From: Forficula auricularia
Taxonomy: Eukaryota; Arthropoda; Insecta; Dermaptera; Forficulidae
Reading direction: 5' to 3'
Length of the DNA: 64,000 nucleotides
Assembly: GCA_024734495.1 (NCBI GenBank)
Contig: JALMQS010000225.1
Coordinates: 16,499,397-16,563,396 of the forward strand
Part shown: one piece after another, positions 54,650-64,000 of the stretch
Numbering within the stretch: the first letter of the stretch is position 1
Layout of the letters: each line of letters opens with the position of its first letter
Translations under genes and position numbers: made by a program
The notes under the pieces: generated by a model
Told to the model about the DNA's origin: nothing
What the model saw: only the letters and a program-made list of their open reading frames with translations
Databases searched by the model: none

Positions 54650-54653
<4 letters not shown>
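53969..54653 (+). repeat. 3' LTR
   Basis: Begins TGTGGGATCC and ends GAATCCCACA. Apparently identical to the 5' LTR over 683 of 685 positions or better by eye reading, which indicates a recent insertion. TATA box at 54373-54380. Confidence 0.93.

Positions 54654-54716
<63 letters not shown>
54654..54716. repeat. (TA)n microsatellite, right flank of the LTR element
   Basis: About 31 TA units directly after the LTR. A similar (TA)n tract, 56445-56516, lies inside an ACCGACTTC element. Confidence 0.95.
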
Positions 54717-54719
<3 letters not shown>

Positions 54720-54984
54720 CACACAGTCAAATGCAAATACTTATAATTGCTGTTACAATTCTAATGAAAATCGTGGATTGAATGTTTGTGTATTTCCATT
54801 TAGCAAAAGCTTCGTCATAATGCAAACAAGACATGAATAGGAGAGCTAGGATATTACATCAACCAAAGATGTTTCCATTCGTTATCAAAGGCAATGGAAA
54901 ACCTCAAGGGACATCACTTCAGTCATAGTTCCCTATTCTAAGTTTACAACAAAGCTGTTTTCTTTTACATATTTGTTATAATTA
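54717..54984. other. Unassigned sequence
   Basis: No recognised repeat or gene over these 270 bp. Confidence 0.3.
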
Positions 54985-56452
54985 ATTTTTAAACGACTTT
55001 GAAAAAAGAGGTTATCAATACAACGGAATGTCTGTTTTTTTTTTTTTAAGCTATTGCATAGCTTTTATCGCGGGCTTTGAGCTCGGCGACCGAATCGAGA
55101 AATTCCGTAACGAAAATAACCTAACAATCCCCTCCAAGCGGCCAGCCGAAAGCCAGCGGAGTCGCCCGACTCTTGGCGGAGAGGCGGCTCGAGCGGGGAG
55201 ATGTCCTCCCCGCCGCCGCCCACCACTCCTACACGAGACTCGGAGCGACTCGGACTGACAGCCGACCGGCAGATTTAAGAGGTGGGGAGGGGGCTTTCAA
55301 AGGATCTCATTATGAGGGGATTTTGAAATTAAAGGGGGGGGTTTCTTTTACAAAATTATAATTTATTAATTATCTTATTTTTTTACAATACATGTAAATT
55401 ATAAAATACAATTAAACTATAATAGTAAATAATATAAATGAATAATAAATAATTTTCTGGAGACGAACAGTGGACAGCCGATAGATCTTTAAAAGAAAAA
55501 AATATATTTTAAATTGCATTTTAAAGTAAAAAACGCGGAATATAGAATATTTTTTTTTTATTAACATTTATTTTAAATTTTTTCAGACGGACATAAGACA
55601 ACACCTGTGATTATTATTATTATTTGTATTTCCATGCATTATGCTATTCAAATAAATAGGATTAAACAAAAATAATTATTAAGCTATTGCATAAGCTTTC
55701 ATCGGCGGGCTTTGAGCGCGGCGACCGAATCAAGAAATTCCGTAACGAAAATAAACCTAACACCCCCACTCCGACCTGGCACAGCGGTGCGGCGTTGAAA
55801 GCATCGTCTAACGTCGTTTCCAGTTCGGCAGACTTCGACACGGTGTTTGTGTGTGCGTGCGACTAGACGTATGCGTGTAGACTGTACGAAGCTCGCACGG
55901 ATCGAGACGAGCTGTTCCGAAATCGGACGAATACGTAAGCAGCTGTTTGTGAAAAATATTGCATAAATATTATAATTGCATAAGTTGATAAAAAATGCTA
56001 TGCAATAGCTTTACCGCGGCAGTCCCCGAGTGCCACACATCTATTTTTTTTAACATGTGAACCGATTTCGATATTTTTTTGCATTGGGTTCAGTCTAGTA
56101 CCCGATTGGTCCCGTTTTTTTTTCACTTTTTTATTATGTATTTATATTGTACACTTATAACTTGTTTGTTTGTGTACCGAATTCGATTAGTTTTTGCATT
56201 GGGTTCAGTATAGGTGCGGATTGGTTCCGGTATTAATTTCATTGGTATTGGACCTTTTTTGCTATGTATGTTCACAAATAACTTCTTTGTTTATGGTCCG
56301 ATTTCAATGATTCTTTTTTATTGAAAAGGGGTACCGTAGGAGGTAGTCCCATATTAATTTGGTCAAGTTCTGATAATATAATCAATGACAAAATAACGGA
56401 AATCTCCAATTCTTATGAGCAAGTAATCGAAATTATAATATATATATATAAA

Positions 56453-56517
<65 letters not shown>

Positions 56518-57125
56518 TAAAACGTTGATCTAAAACCCGCTAACGTTCCGAGATAATTTCACTATTTATGAATTGAATTTTATTATCAATTTCTGATTCC
56601 TTTGTCCTAATCTTTCTCTTACGAGATTCTTGCAAATAAGGTATTATTACCATATAAGTCACTATTCTTAACATCACTAAAAAGAGAAAAATAAAAATAA
56701 TTTTTTGAAAAAAAAACCGACTTCAAAAAATTTAAATGCAACAAATATAAAATAATAAGAACTGAAAAATCAAATAAAATTCACTAAAAGTTATAAAATA
56801 ATTATCTTATTTAGTTACAACTAAACGACGAAATTGTTACATGAATTTACTTTTTGAAGTCGGCGCTAAACAAACTATATAAGAGAGTTTACGCAATGTT
56901 GCCTTTATTACATGCCAAATGTACTAAGTAAGATACGTCGAGTGCGATTCATAAAATATATATCTTTGGCACCGACTTCAATAAGTGATTTCATGTAACA
57001 ATTTCGTCGTTTAGTTGTAACTAAATAAGATAATTATTTTATGCTCTTTAGTGCATTTTATTTGATTTTTGAGTCCTTATTATTTTATTTTTGTTGCATT
57101 TAATTTTTTTGAAGTCGGTTTTTTT
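54985..57125 (+). mobile_element. ACCGACTTC fold-back element, copy 8, with nested insertion
   Basis: The outer arm starts aaacgactttgaaaaaagag (54992), is interrupted at about 55047-56040, and resumes at gtgaaccgatttcg. It includes a (TA)n tract at 56445-56516. Inner arms lie at about 56718-56860 and 56970-57120. Loop: actatataagagagtttacg ... tacgtcgagtgcgattc. Confidence 0.7.
55047..56040. mobile_element. GC-rich insertion with AAGCTATTGCATA ends
   Basis: It starts aagctattgcatagctttta and ends tatgcaatagctttaccg plus a ccgagtgccacac string. A second direct copy of the start, aagctattgcataagctttc, lies at 55681. After both, gagaaattccgtaacgaaa / aagaaattccgtaacgaaa follow. GC-rich compared with neighbours; no coding domain recognised. 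Its inner half may be an independent sequence caught between two copies. Confidence 0.55.
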
Positions 57126-57296
57126 TTCTAAAAATTATTTTTTCCTAAAAACAAAGTTATTTTCTGATGTAAGTTTTAATATTCTATATAATTTAATAAT
57201 AATAATTATATTAATAATAAATAATGAAGTACACATATTAGTTAGGGCAATGTTGATAATCCTTTTGTAGAGCGAGGAGCCCTAGAGCAGTGTTCC
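57126..57296. other. AT-rich spacer
   Basis: No recognised feature. Confidence 0.3.
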
Positions 57297-57480
57297 GCAA
57301 ACTTTTTGTGTTCAAGGTACACCTACCAAATCAAGAAATTTTAGAGGTACACCAAAGAAAATACCAATATTTATTCAATATTTATTTATTATCTTATTAT
57401 ATCTATCTACTCTTATTAAAATAGCAATTCTTGTATATATAGAATCGCTTTCTCGAAAACGGCTCTAAGGATTTGTATGA
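57297..57480 (+). repeat. hAT-like left end, isolated
   Basis: cagtgttccgcaaactttttg with preceding 8-mer ccctagag (nnnTAnnn). The following aagaaattttagaggtacac recalls hAT ends with a 'ggtacacc' subterminal region. A possible partner is 61130-61217 (cggcactgagtggttgagaa), but the flanking 8-mers differ, so the pairing is not established. At 57449 the box aacggctctaaggatttgta occurs. Confidence 0.4.
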
Positions 57481-57813
57481 AATTCACGGGTTAGGGGTTT
57501 TTGTGTTGACATTTCGATCTTTCACGGCCCTAACTTGTTTTTGATGGATTTTTTATTTATTAAAATAATTATTCACAGGTGGTTGTTTGAATAAAAATTT
57601 AAAATTACATTTTTTTAATTTTCTTTTGATAAAATTAATTGTTTTTTTTTAAGTTTAAATTCCACTAATAGATCATTACAAATATTATTATATATTAGAA
57701 TTTGCCAATTTAATTAATTACTCCTTCATTACAAAGAATTTCCCCGATCAAGTTTCATTACTGGCATTTATATATTATCATATATGGCCATATATGCAGC
57801 ATATATGGGCACA

Positions 57814-57942
57814 CGAGGGGTGATCTGCGGATTGGAAGTAGGTGTACACCTCTTTTGAAGTATTTTGAAAGTACTTGGAAATATTTGGAAGTACCAGTGG
57901 AAGTAGGTGTACAGCATATTAAGTCGCAGTTCACCTCTGCGT
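57814..57942. mobile_element. Short TIR element (CGAGGGGTGA family), copy 3
   Basis: Ends cgaggggtgatctgcg and cgcagttcacctctgcg, body with ggtgtacacctcttttg, one minisatellite unit and tgtacagcatattaagtc. Flanking 8-mers tgggcaca and tgggcact agree at seven of eight positions, supporting an 8-bp TSD. It is the shortest copy (129 bp) and may be close to the ancestral size. Confidence 0.7.
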
Positions 57943-58144
57943 GGGCACTATATAATTTTTGAGCAATCCCATATATGGCCATATATGATTATATATGGGA
58001 ATATATGGTTATACATAGCCATATATGGTAATGCACCACAAATTTTTCTCTATCTTAGATATTATATATGGGCATATATGCTATTTGAATGATTCCATCT
58101 ATGGCCGTATACGAACATACATTTTTTTAATTAAAAGGATGAGA

Positions 58145-58540
58145 GAAGGAGTTACACCAAAAAGCTGCATCCCCTAATGGCTTGGGTTGGCCCCTCCACC
58201 GTGAAAAGAAGAAGAGGGGATTTTATGGGCTGGATAGGGATCGAAGGTATCTGTGAATACGGGTCTTAAACACCTGAAGGTTATAAGGCGGGAAAGACGG
58301 TGACTGAGAGCGAGTTCCAGTCTCTGTAGGTCATAGGGATAAAAGAGTTGACGAAAGCGCTTGTTCGATTTTTATCTAATTTGACATGGAAAGGGTGCTT
58401 GCGCGCTCGAAAACTGCGTGTTTCCCATAAAGAGGGCTTTAAGGGGGATTTCAGCCCAACTGAACAGACACCTATAATAGTATCTGTAGCGATCGCCAGG
58501 TTTCAGCAGCACCTCGGTGTCTTCAAACTGTTTTCACGTT
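58145..58540 (-). pseudogene. Jockey-like LINE RT C-terminal fragment
   Basis: Minus strand: KHPFHVKLDKNRTSAFVNSF, IPMTYRDWNSLSVTVFPA then, after stops, DPYSQIPSIPIQP. The pattern HPFxV...RT..F..SFIPRT.RxWNSLP..VFP is the usual C-terminus of arthropod jockey/CR1-type RTs. The 3' tail (to about 58165) matches 41245-41345. Confidence 0.7.
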
Positions 58541-59640
58541 TTTTTTTGTCACTGACACTGAAATCACCGCTACTGAATCGTTTAAACCACATATCGGTTA
58601 TGGCGTCAGAATCTATAGGCTTTGTTGGAAAAAAACCCGCATTTTAAAGCTACACACCTGATATAACTTCTTTATCAGACATTTATTTTTTTAAACATTT
58701 CTTTTTAAATTTTCCTTTATGTTAAATAATATATTATATTCAGGTTTTTTTTTGTATGATATTAATATATTTCCCTTTTTAATATCTCTCAAGTTCTTTC
58801 CGCCCCCCGCCTGTCTCGTGGTCTCCCACCCTTAACAAAATGAGAGTCAGTTAAGAATTAGTAAAGATCTTTTCTTTTCTCGTCTCGAGGATAAATGGTG
58901 CCAAGTTTTTCTTCTTATTATTATTTAATGTAATGAAAGTGAATTTTTTTTTCCTGACTGGCTAATTATTTCTAGAGCAACGACGAGGGGTGCCTCGACG
59001 CCCACGCCGGCGTTCCGTCAAGATTAGACCTCCGCTCTCGCCCGGTGTAGTTTCTTAATTTCCCGGAAAGCACCCCCCCCCCCCTAACCCCATGAAACCC
59101 CTTCAGATCCTCTCCATCCTTGAAGTATCTGCCGTACTCTCTCATAATATGCCTGGCATATTTACTCCACCCACCCCCGCACTCACCGTCCCAAAGATAT
59201 AGGATGTCACGCAAAGATGACTTTTAATCTAGCCAGTGAACGAACACAGACACACTCATTTTAATACTTGCATCCTGCCTCTATATTTATGAATGAATGG
59301 GACTTATTAATACCCGCCCACGCACCTGTCCGCTATCAGCCTACCCTCTGTGTGTTTACAGCAAAAATGGGTCTGAATAAACTGTGAGCGGCTCCAGGGA
59401 AGGAAATTTATATTTAGAAATAACAAAGTATAAGACAAGGACATTTATTCCTTTTGTGGCTTAGCGTTGCTAACGTCTATATTAAATGTCAAAGCGCGAA
59501 AATAAAAAAATTAAATATTTGATGAATTCCAAGATTAAACATCTATCATAAGAGAACACCTGGAACCGGAGAGAGGGGGGCTCAAGCCTTTGTCGTGGGG
59601 AGCTCAGCCCCTCCTACCCATCGACCATAAGATGTCAACT
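58541..59640. other. Unassigned, GC-richer 58970-59220
   Basis: The block 58970-59220 is GC-rich with a minus-strand open frame (ARHIMREYGRYFKDGEDLKG) of unknown nature. No known domain; could be unique host or LINE ORF1 sequence. Confidence 0.3.
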
Positions 59641-59646
59641 GATTTT

Positions 59647-61013
59647 TTAACCAACTTCAAAAAAGGAGGAGCTTCTCTATTCGACTGAATTTTTTTTTGT
59701 CTATGTTACCTCATATCTCCGCCAATTGTCAACCGATTTTGATGATTTATTTTGCATTGGGTTCAGTCTAACTTCCGATTGGTCCCGTTTTTTTCATTGG
59801 TATTGGACCTTTTTTGATATGTTTGATACAGGCATAACTTCTTCGTTTATGAACCGATTTCAATGATTCTTTTTTTATTGGAAAGAGGTGCCTTAGGAGT
59901 GGCCCATATTAATTTGGTCAAGTTCTGAAGATATGATCAATGATGAAATAACGTAAATCTCCAATTCTTATGAGCAAATAATCGAAATTATAATAAATAA
60001 AATATTTTATAAAAAAAATCTTAAAACATTCATTTAAAACCAGCAAACGATTCGAGATAATTTCTATATTTATTAATTGAATTTTATTAACATTTTCTGA
60101 TTCATTCCCCGACGCTTTCTCTTACGAGATGCCTGCAAGGTATTATATTAAGTCACTATTAATAACATCACTAAAAAGAGAAAAATAAAAATAATTTTTA
60201 TATAAAAAAAAAACTGACTTCAAAAAAATTAAATGCAACAAATAAAATAATAATAACTTAAAATTAAAATAAAATGGAATAAAAGGTATAAAATAATTAT
60301 CTTATTTAGTTACAATCTAAACGACGAAATATTAACATGAAATCACTTTTTGAAGTCGGTGCTAAGCAAACTATATAAAGCGAGCGCAACTCAAGTAAAA
60401 TCCGTCGAGTTTGATTCATAAAATGTATATGTTTGGCACCGACTTCAAAAAGTAATTTCATGTTAATATTTCGTCGTTTAGTTGTAACTAAATTAAATTA
60501 TTATTTTAGTGGATTTTATTTTATTTTTAAGTTATTATTATTTTATTTGTTGCATTTAATTTTTTTGAAGTTGGTTTTATTTTTTTTTTGTAAAAATTAT
60601 TATTTTTTTTATTTTTTTACTGATGTTATTAATAGTGGTTATAAGATTTTTTTATAAAAGATTTTATTTATCATAATTATTGATTATTTGCTCATAAGAA
60701 TTGGAGATTTACGTTATTTCGCCGTTGATCATATCATCAGAACTTGATTAATATGGTACCATCCCTAAGATACCCCTTTATAATAAAAAAATAATCATCG
60801 AAATCGGTTCATAAACAAAGAAGTTAAGCCTGAAAAAACCTAACAAAAAAGGTCTAAAACCAATGAAAAAAATGGGACCAATCGGAAGCTAGACTGAACC
60901 CAATGCAAAAAATATTATCAAAACCGGTTCACAATTGCCGGAGATATCAAGTAACATAGACACAAAAAACAAATTCATTCGAATACAGAACCTCCTTTTT
61001 TGAAGTCGGTTAA
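59647..61013. mobile_element. ACCGACTTC fold-back element, copy 9, symmetric
   Basis: The only copy with outer arms on both sides. It starts aaccaacttcaaaaaaggag and ends tttttgaagtcggttaaa, with inner arms at about 60212-60355 and 60437-60570 and loop actatataaagcgagcgcaa ... taaaatccgtcgagtttga. It is therefore a palindrome of about 1.37 kb and shows the complete architecture. Confidence 0.75.
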
Positions 61014-61129
61014 AAATTTATATATTTTTAAAGCTTATTTATTTAGTTTACATTAAATTATGTAATCTGAATGGCTGAACTGGAAAAAATAATAACTCAT
61101 TTGATAAAAGTACATACAAAATAATTTTT

Positions 61130-61217
61130 ACTGTTTGCATTTCTAAAATTTGGCGGCACACTTCAAGAATTGCACAGCACACAAAAGTGCTGCGGCACTG
61201 AGTGGTTGAGAATCACT
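61130..61217 (-). repeat. hAT-like right end, isolated
   Basis: aatttggcggcacacttcaa ... cggcactgagtggttgagaa, then tcactc. The reverse complement starts gagtgattctcaaccactc, like hAT termini with 'ctcaacc'. See 57297-57480 for a possible distant partner. Confidence 0.4.
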
Positions 61218-61945
61218 CTATATTATTATCACATTCTCCCTTCTCCCCACCTAAAAAAAATTCACTTTTCTGAGATATTTCTTTAATTGGTCACTTACTC
61301 GATCGTTGATTCATTAAAATTAATTTAGAATCAACCCTTATTAGGAAAATAATAATAATAATAATCCTTGAAATAGGAGCTGAATAATGAAAAGTCCAGA
61401 TGAATATCATTTCCTGGAATGCCCCTTCCCCCGGGTCCAGGTCCCCCATATTTGAGTCAGTCAGGATTTGTCACCGCAGCCCCCAGTTGGCACCTCCCGT
61501 CCCCCATCTGCTAATTCCCTCCGCGGCTCGCCGTTATTCCCATTTTTCTTATTTCCTCCTGTCAGAAACTCTTCCCAGCTTGTATAAGCACCATTAAGGC
61601 CCAAAAGGAAGACTCAAGTCCTAATTTTGCTTACAAATAATGAATCCACAACACACACACACACACCCTCTATCTATTTTTAATTTTTCCCAGTCATTTG
61701 TCTTTCATTTCTGGTTTCTTGTTTATTCTTTTTTCTTTTTCTTTTTTTTTTTTTTTAAATAGGGTTTATTATGAATAATTATTTTCTCATAAAAACATTT
61801 GTCTTCTTAAACAAATAGATCTCATATTATTTACTAAGGAAAATTGTTTCGCTTTATTAGTATCTACTTTTACTTAAATTGAAGATGTTCCTCTTTAATA
61901 TCGTTATTTAAACACCAAGGAACCCGTCTCCACTATTTCTCTTTA
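61218..61945. other. Unassigned sequence
   Basis: GC-richer, possibly unique, at 61400-61570; (ac)n at 61650; T-rich at 61730-61760. No gene supported. Confidence 0.3.
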
Positions 61946-61949
61946 TTTT

Positions 61950-63965
61950 TAACCGACTTCAGAAAAGGAGGAGGTTCTCTATTCGACTGAATTTTTTTTT
62001 TTTTTTTTTTTTTTTTGTGTGCCTATGTTACCTCATATCTCCGCCAATTGTCAACCGATTTTGAAAAAAATTTTGCATTGGGTCCAGTCTATGCTTCCGA
62101 TTGGTCCCATTTTTTTTTCGTTTTTTTTTCATAGGTATTAGACCTTTTTTATTAGGTTTGTTTAGACCTAACCTCTTTGTTTATTTATTTATTATATTTC
62201 AACGGCATTTGCCTTTAAAAACATTACAAAAAGTAATACAAAGAAACACTACTTAGTAAAAAGTAGAGAAAAAAACAAAGTTAAACATACAAATAATAAA
62301 CAATAATACAGAGTAAATCAGATATAATAATTATGATAGTGAGTATTTAAATATATGAAAGTGTGTTTATTTTTATAATTCTAGACATTCTGTTGGTATC
62401 TATAGTAAAATTCAAAACACATGTTTTTTGGGAAAGGACGTTATAAGCGATGCTTAATCTATAAATAGGGTTGGTTTCGGAATGACGTGTAAATGGAACT
62501 GGTGGATAGAATGGTTGATTCTGTCGTAGTGGGTACGAGGGATTGTTCAGTGGAAAAAGAATTTTAAGCTCAGGACAACGAATGGTATCAGACATAATTT
62601 TAAAAGTGAATAAGTTGTTGGAAGCAATCATAGACGAAAGAATAGTTGACATGTCGAAAGTTTCAGCGATTTTCAAGTAGTCATGATCGTATCTGGACAT
62701 AGTTACCAGAGAGAGACGCCAGATGTTCTCAAAACTTTAAGCTGAATTCTTTCAAGTCTAGCTATGTTGGTTTTTAGATTCGGCCTGATGGATTGATGAA
62801 GCATACATTACGACAAATTTAATCAAACTTATGTATAGGTATCTGATACAATTGGGGCTCCTAAAAGCTTTAGTGTTGCGAAATATGAATCCCCAAGTTC
62901 GGTTAGCTTTACTAACCATGATTAATATGTTCATTAAACGTGAGCTTTGAGTCAAAGGTGACACCAAGGTCTTTGATTGAAGTTACTCTAGTGCAATAAG
63001 AAGTATCGTCCAGATAGTAATTGTATGAGATGAAATATTCCTTTTTTTGAGAATGAATGGTGAAGCATTTGTCAAAATTTAGAAAAAAACAAGTTTTTTT
63101 GCACCAGAAAGTTAAGTTTTTTAGGTCGGATTGTAGCTTGTTGCAGTCTGAAACTTTAGAAATGTCAAAAAACAATTTGATATCGTCTGCAAATAGCAAT
63201 ATATTGCAATGTTGAGTTACACTGACCAGGTCATTAATAAATAAAATAAACAATAGGGGACCAATATGACGAGCATTTGAGGACTCCAGAGGGTGCTAAG
63301 AATTGTTGGGATACTGCTCCATTGATTCGGACGATTGAATATCTATCGGAGAGATAATTTCAATCCATAGAATTATATTAGTTGGAAGATTATAGGTAAT
63401 TTAAGCTTTAACAACAAAATTTCATGATTGATGAGGTCAAAGGTTTATGAACCGATTTCGATGGTTCTTTTTTTATCCGAAAGGGGGTGTCTTAGGGATG
63501 GTGTCATATTAATTTGGTCAAGTTCTGATGATATGATCACTATTAATAACATCACTAAAAAGAGAAAATAAAAATAATTTTTTAAGAAAAAAATAAAAAC
63601 CGACTTCAAAAAATTAAATGCAACAAATAAAATACACTAAAAGATATAAAATAATTATTATCTTATTTAGTTACAACTAAACGACGAAATATTAAGATGA
63701 AATTACTTTTTGAAGTTGGTACCAAACAAACTATACCTATGAGCGAGCATACACTCCAAACGTACTTAGTAAGATCCGTCGAGTGCGATTCATAAAAGGT
63801 ATATGTTTGGCACCGACTTCAAAAAGTAATTTCATCTTAATATTTCGTCGTTTAGTTGTAACTAAATAAGATATTAATTATTGTATATCTTTTAGTGTAT
63901 TTTATTTGTTGCATTTAATTTTTTGAAGGCGGTTTTTATTTTTTTCTTAAAAATTATTTTTTCTA
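61950..63965 (+). mobile_element. ACCGACTTC fold-back element, copy 10, split by a LINE
   Basis: The outer arm runs from aaccgacttcagaaaaggag to ctctttgtttat (62184), resumes at gtttatgaaccgatttcg (63443), then inner arms at about 63598-63720 and 63810-63930. Loop: actatacctatgagcgagca ... aagatccgtcgagtgcgat. Confidence 0.75.
62185..63442 (-). pseudogene. Jockey-like LINE, 5'-truncated, RT with FADD, nested
   Basis: The minus strand encodes LFILFINDLVSVTQHCN, FADDIKLFF (D-D of the RT active site at 63182-63187), VTSIKDLGVTFDSKLTFNEH, then after a frameshift NRTWGFIFRNTKAFRSPNCI and a C-terminal NPIYRLSIAYNVL. The 3' end is taaataaataa-like tail at 62185-62200. Direct repeats gtttat (62179-62184 and 63443-63448) flank it. 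Frameshifts and loss of everything upstream of RT motif A/B mark it as dead. Confidence 0.8.
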
Positions 63966-64000
63966 TACTTAATAACAATCGGCTTACGACGACGGCGTGA

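Larger units (their letters stand above)
48718..54653 (+). mobile_element. Ty3/gypsy LTR retrotransposon, apparently complete
   Basis: 5936 bp: two 685-bp LTRs around a primer-binding site and one uninterrupted gag-pol frame, no env. The LTRs start TGTGGGATCC (3' copy) and end GAATCCCACA, so the 5-bp inverted ends extend to about 9 bp. I see no LTR difference except at the second base of the 5' LTR (A instead of G, which may be a mutation or a boundary effect in TA repeats). It sits inside a (TA)n microsatellite, and the 4-bp TSD cannot be resolved there. The integrase region (YHIDHVGPL, GQVERIN, GPY module) resembles mdg3/micropia-type insect elements, a low-confidence placement. Confidence 0.95.

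Noticed and set aside
57297..61217. A single 3.9-kb hAT element spanning 57297-61217
   Set aside because: The presumed TIRs are only loosely similar and the flanking 8-mers (ccctagag, ctatatta) differ; no transposase lies between.
1..64000. Bacterial or organellar contamination
   Set aside because: Eukaryotic retroelements, SINEs, hAT and mariner copies and polyadenylation signals run through the whole window; no prokaryotic operons.

Overview
The window looks like nuclear DNA of an arthropod, most likely an insect. It is AT-rich, has a 17-base assembly gap (4855-4871), and consists almost entirely of nested eukaryotic transposable elements. I recognise no intact host protein-coding gene. 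The one long coding region belongs to an LTR retrotransposon. Everything else that codes is a broken fragment: a Penelope-like element, several non-LTR retrotransposons, hAT elements and a mariner.

Layout. 0.6-4.0 kb: Penelope-like (PLE) material, with palindromic copies and hammerhead-ribozyme-like cores. 6.4-9.4 kb: a LINE reverse-transcriptase fragment interrupted by a short terminal-inverted-repeat (TIR) element. That element's left junction has been amplified into an 86-bp tandem array, and its body carries a 20-bp minisatellite with a PLE palindrome inserted in it. 9.7-22.2 kb: fold-back repeats, mainly an ACCGACTTC-bounded palindrome family, a TTTACTTTACC family with G-rich minisatellites, and a palindromic 119-bp-unit satellite. 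22.3-24.7 kb: a hAT element split by an ACCGACTTC element. 25-34 kb: mixed unique DNA, a mariner split by a LINE, mariner-type MITEs and more PLE pieces. 35.7-38.1 kb: two hAT MITEs, one with a nested mariner-like MITE. 41.6-46.0 kb: a larger hAT (GTF2IRD2/ZBED5-like transposase remnant) carrying two later insertions, one of them a palindromic 342-bp tandem repeat bearing three tRNA-like genes. 46.2-48.4 kb: a fold-back with a SINE and a DUF4817-like remnant, then more repeats. 48.7-54.65 kb: a young, apparently complete Ty3/gypsy element (685-bp LTRs, one 1426-codon gag-pol frame) inside a (TA)n tract. 55-64 kb: further ACCGACTTC palindromes, one split by a jockey-like LINE.

How they fit together. 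Nested insertions with readable target-site duplications (TSDs) give a relative chronology. A TTTACTTTATCC/119-bp palindromic satellite and the tRNA-bearing repeat both landed in a hAT that had itself landed in another repeat; a paralogous near-empty site for that hAT survives at 6.26 kb. All four hAT elements with both ends fit the Buster-type target pattern nnnTAnnn. The most unusual signals are the tRNA-gene palindromic repeat, the ACCGACTTC palindromes whose loop occurs in both orientations, the junction-capturing 86-bp array, the hammerhead-bearing PLE palindromes, and a short CCGATTTTGATGAAATT-like box shared by repeats that otherwise look unrelated. All alignments were made by eye; no search or fold was run.
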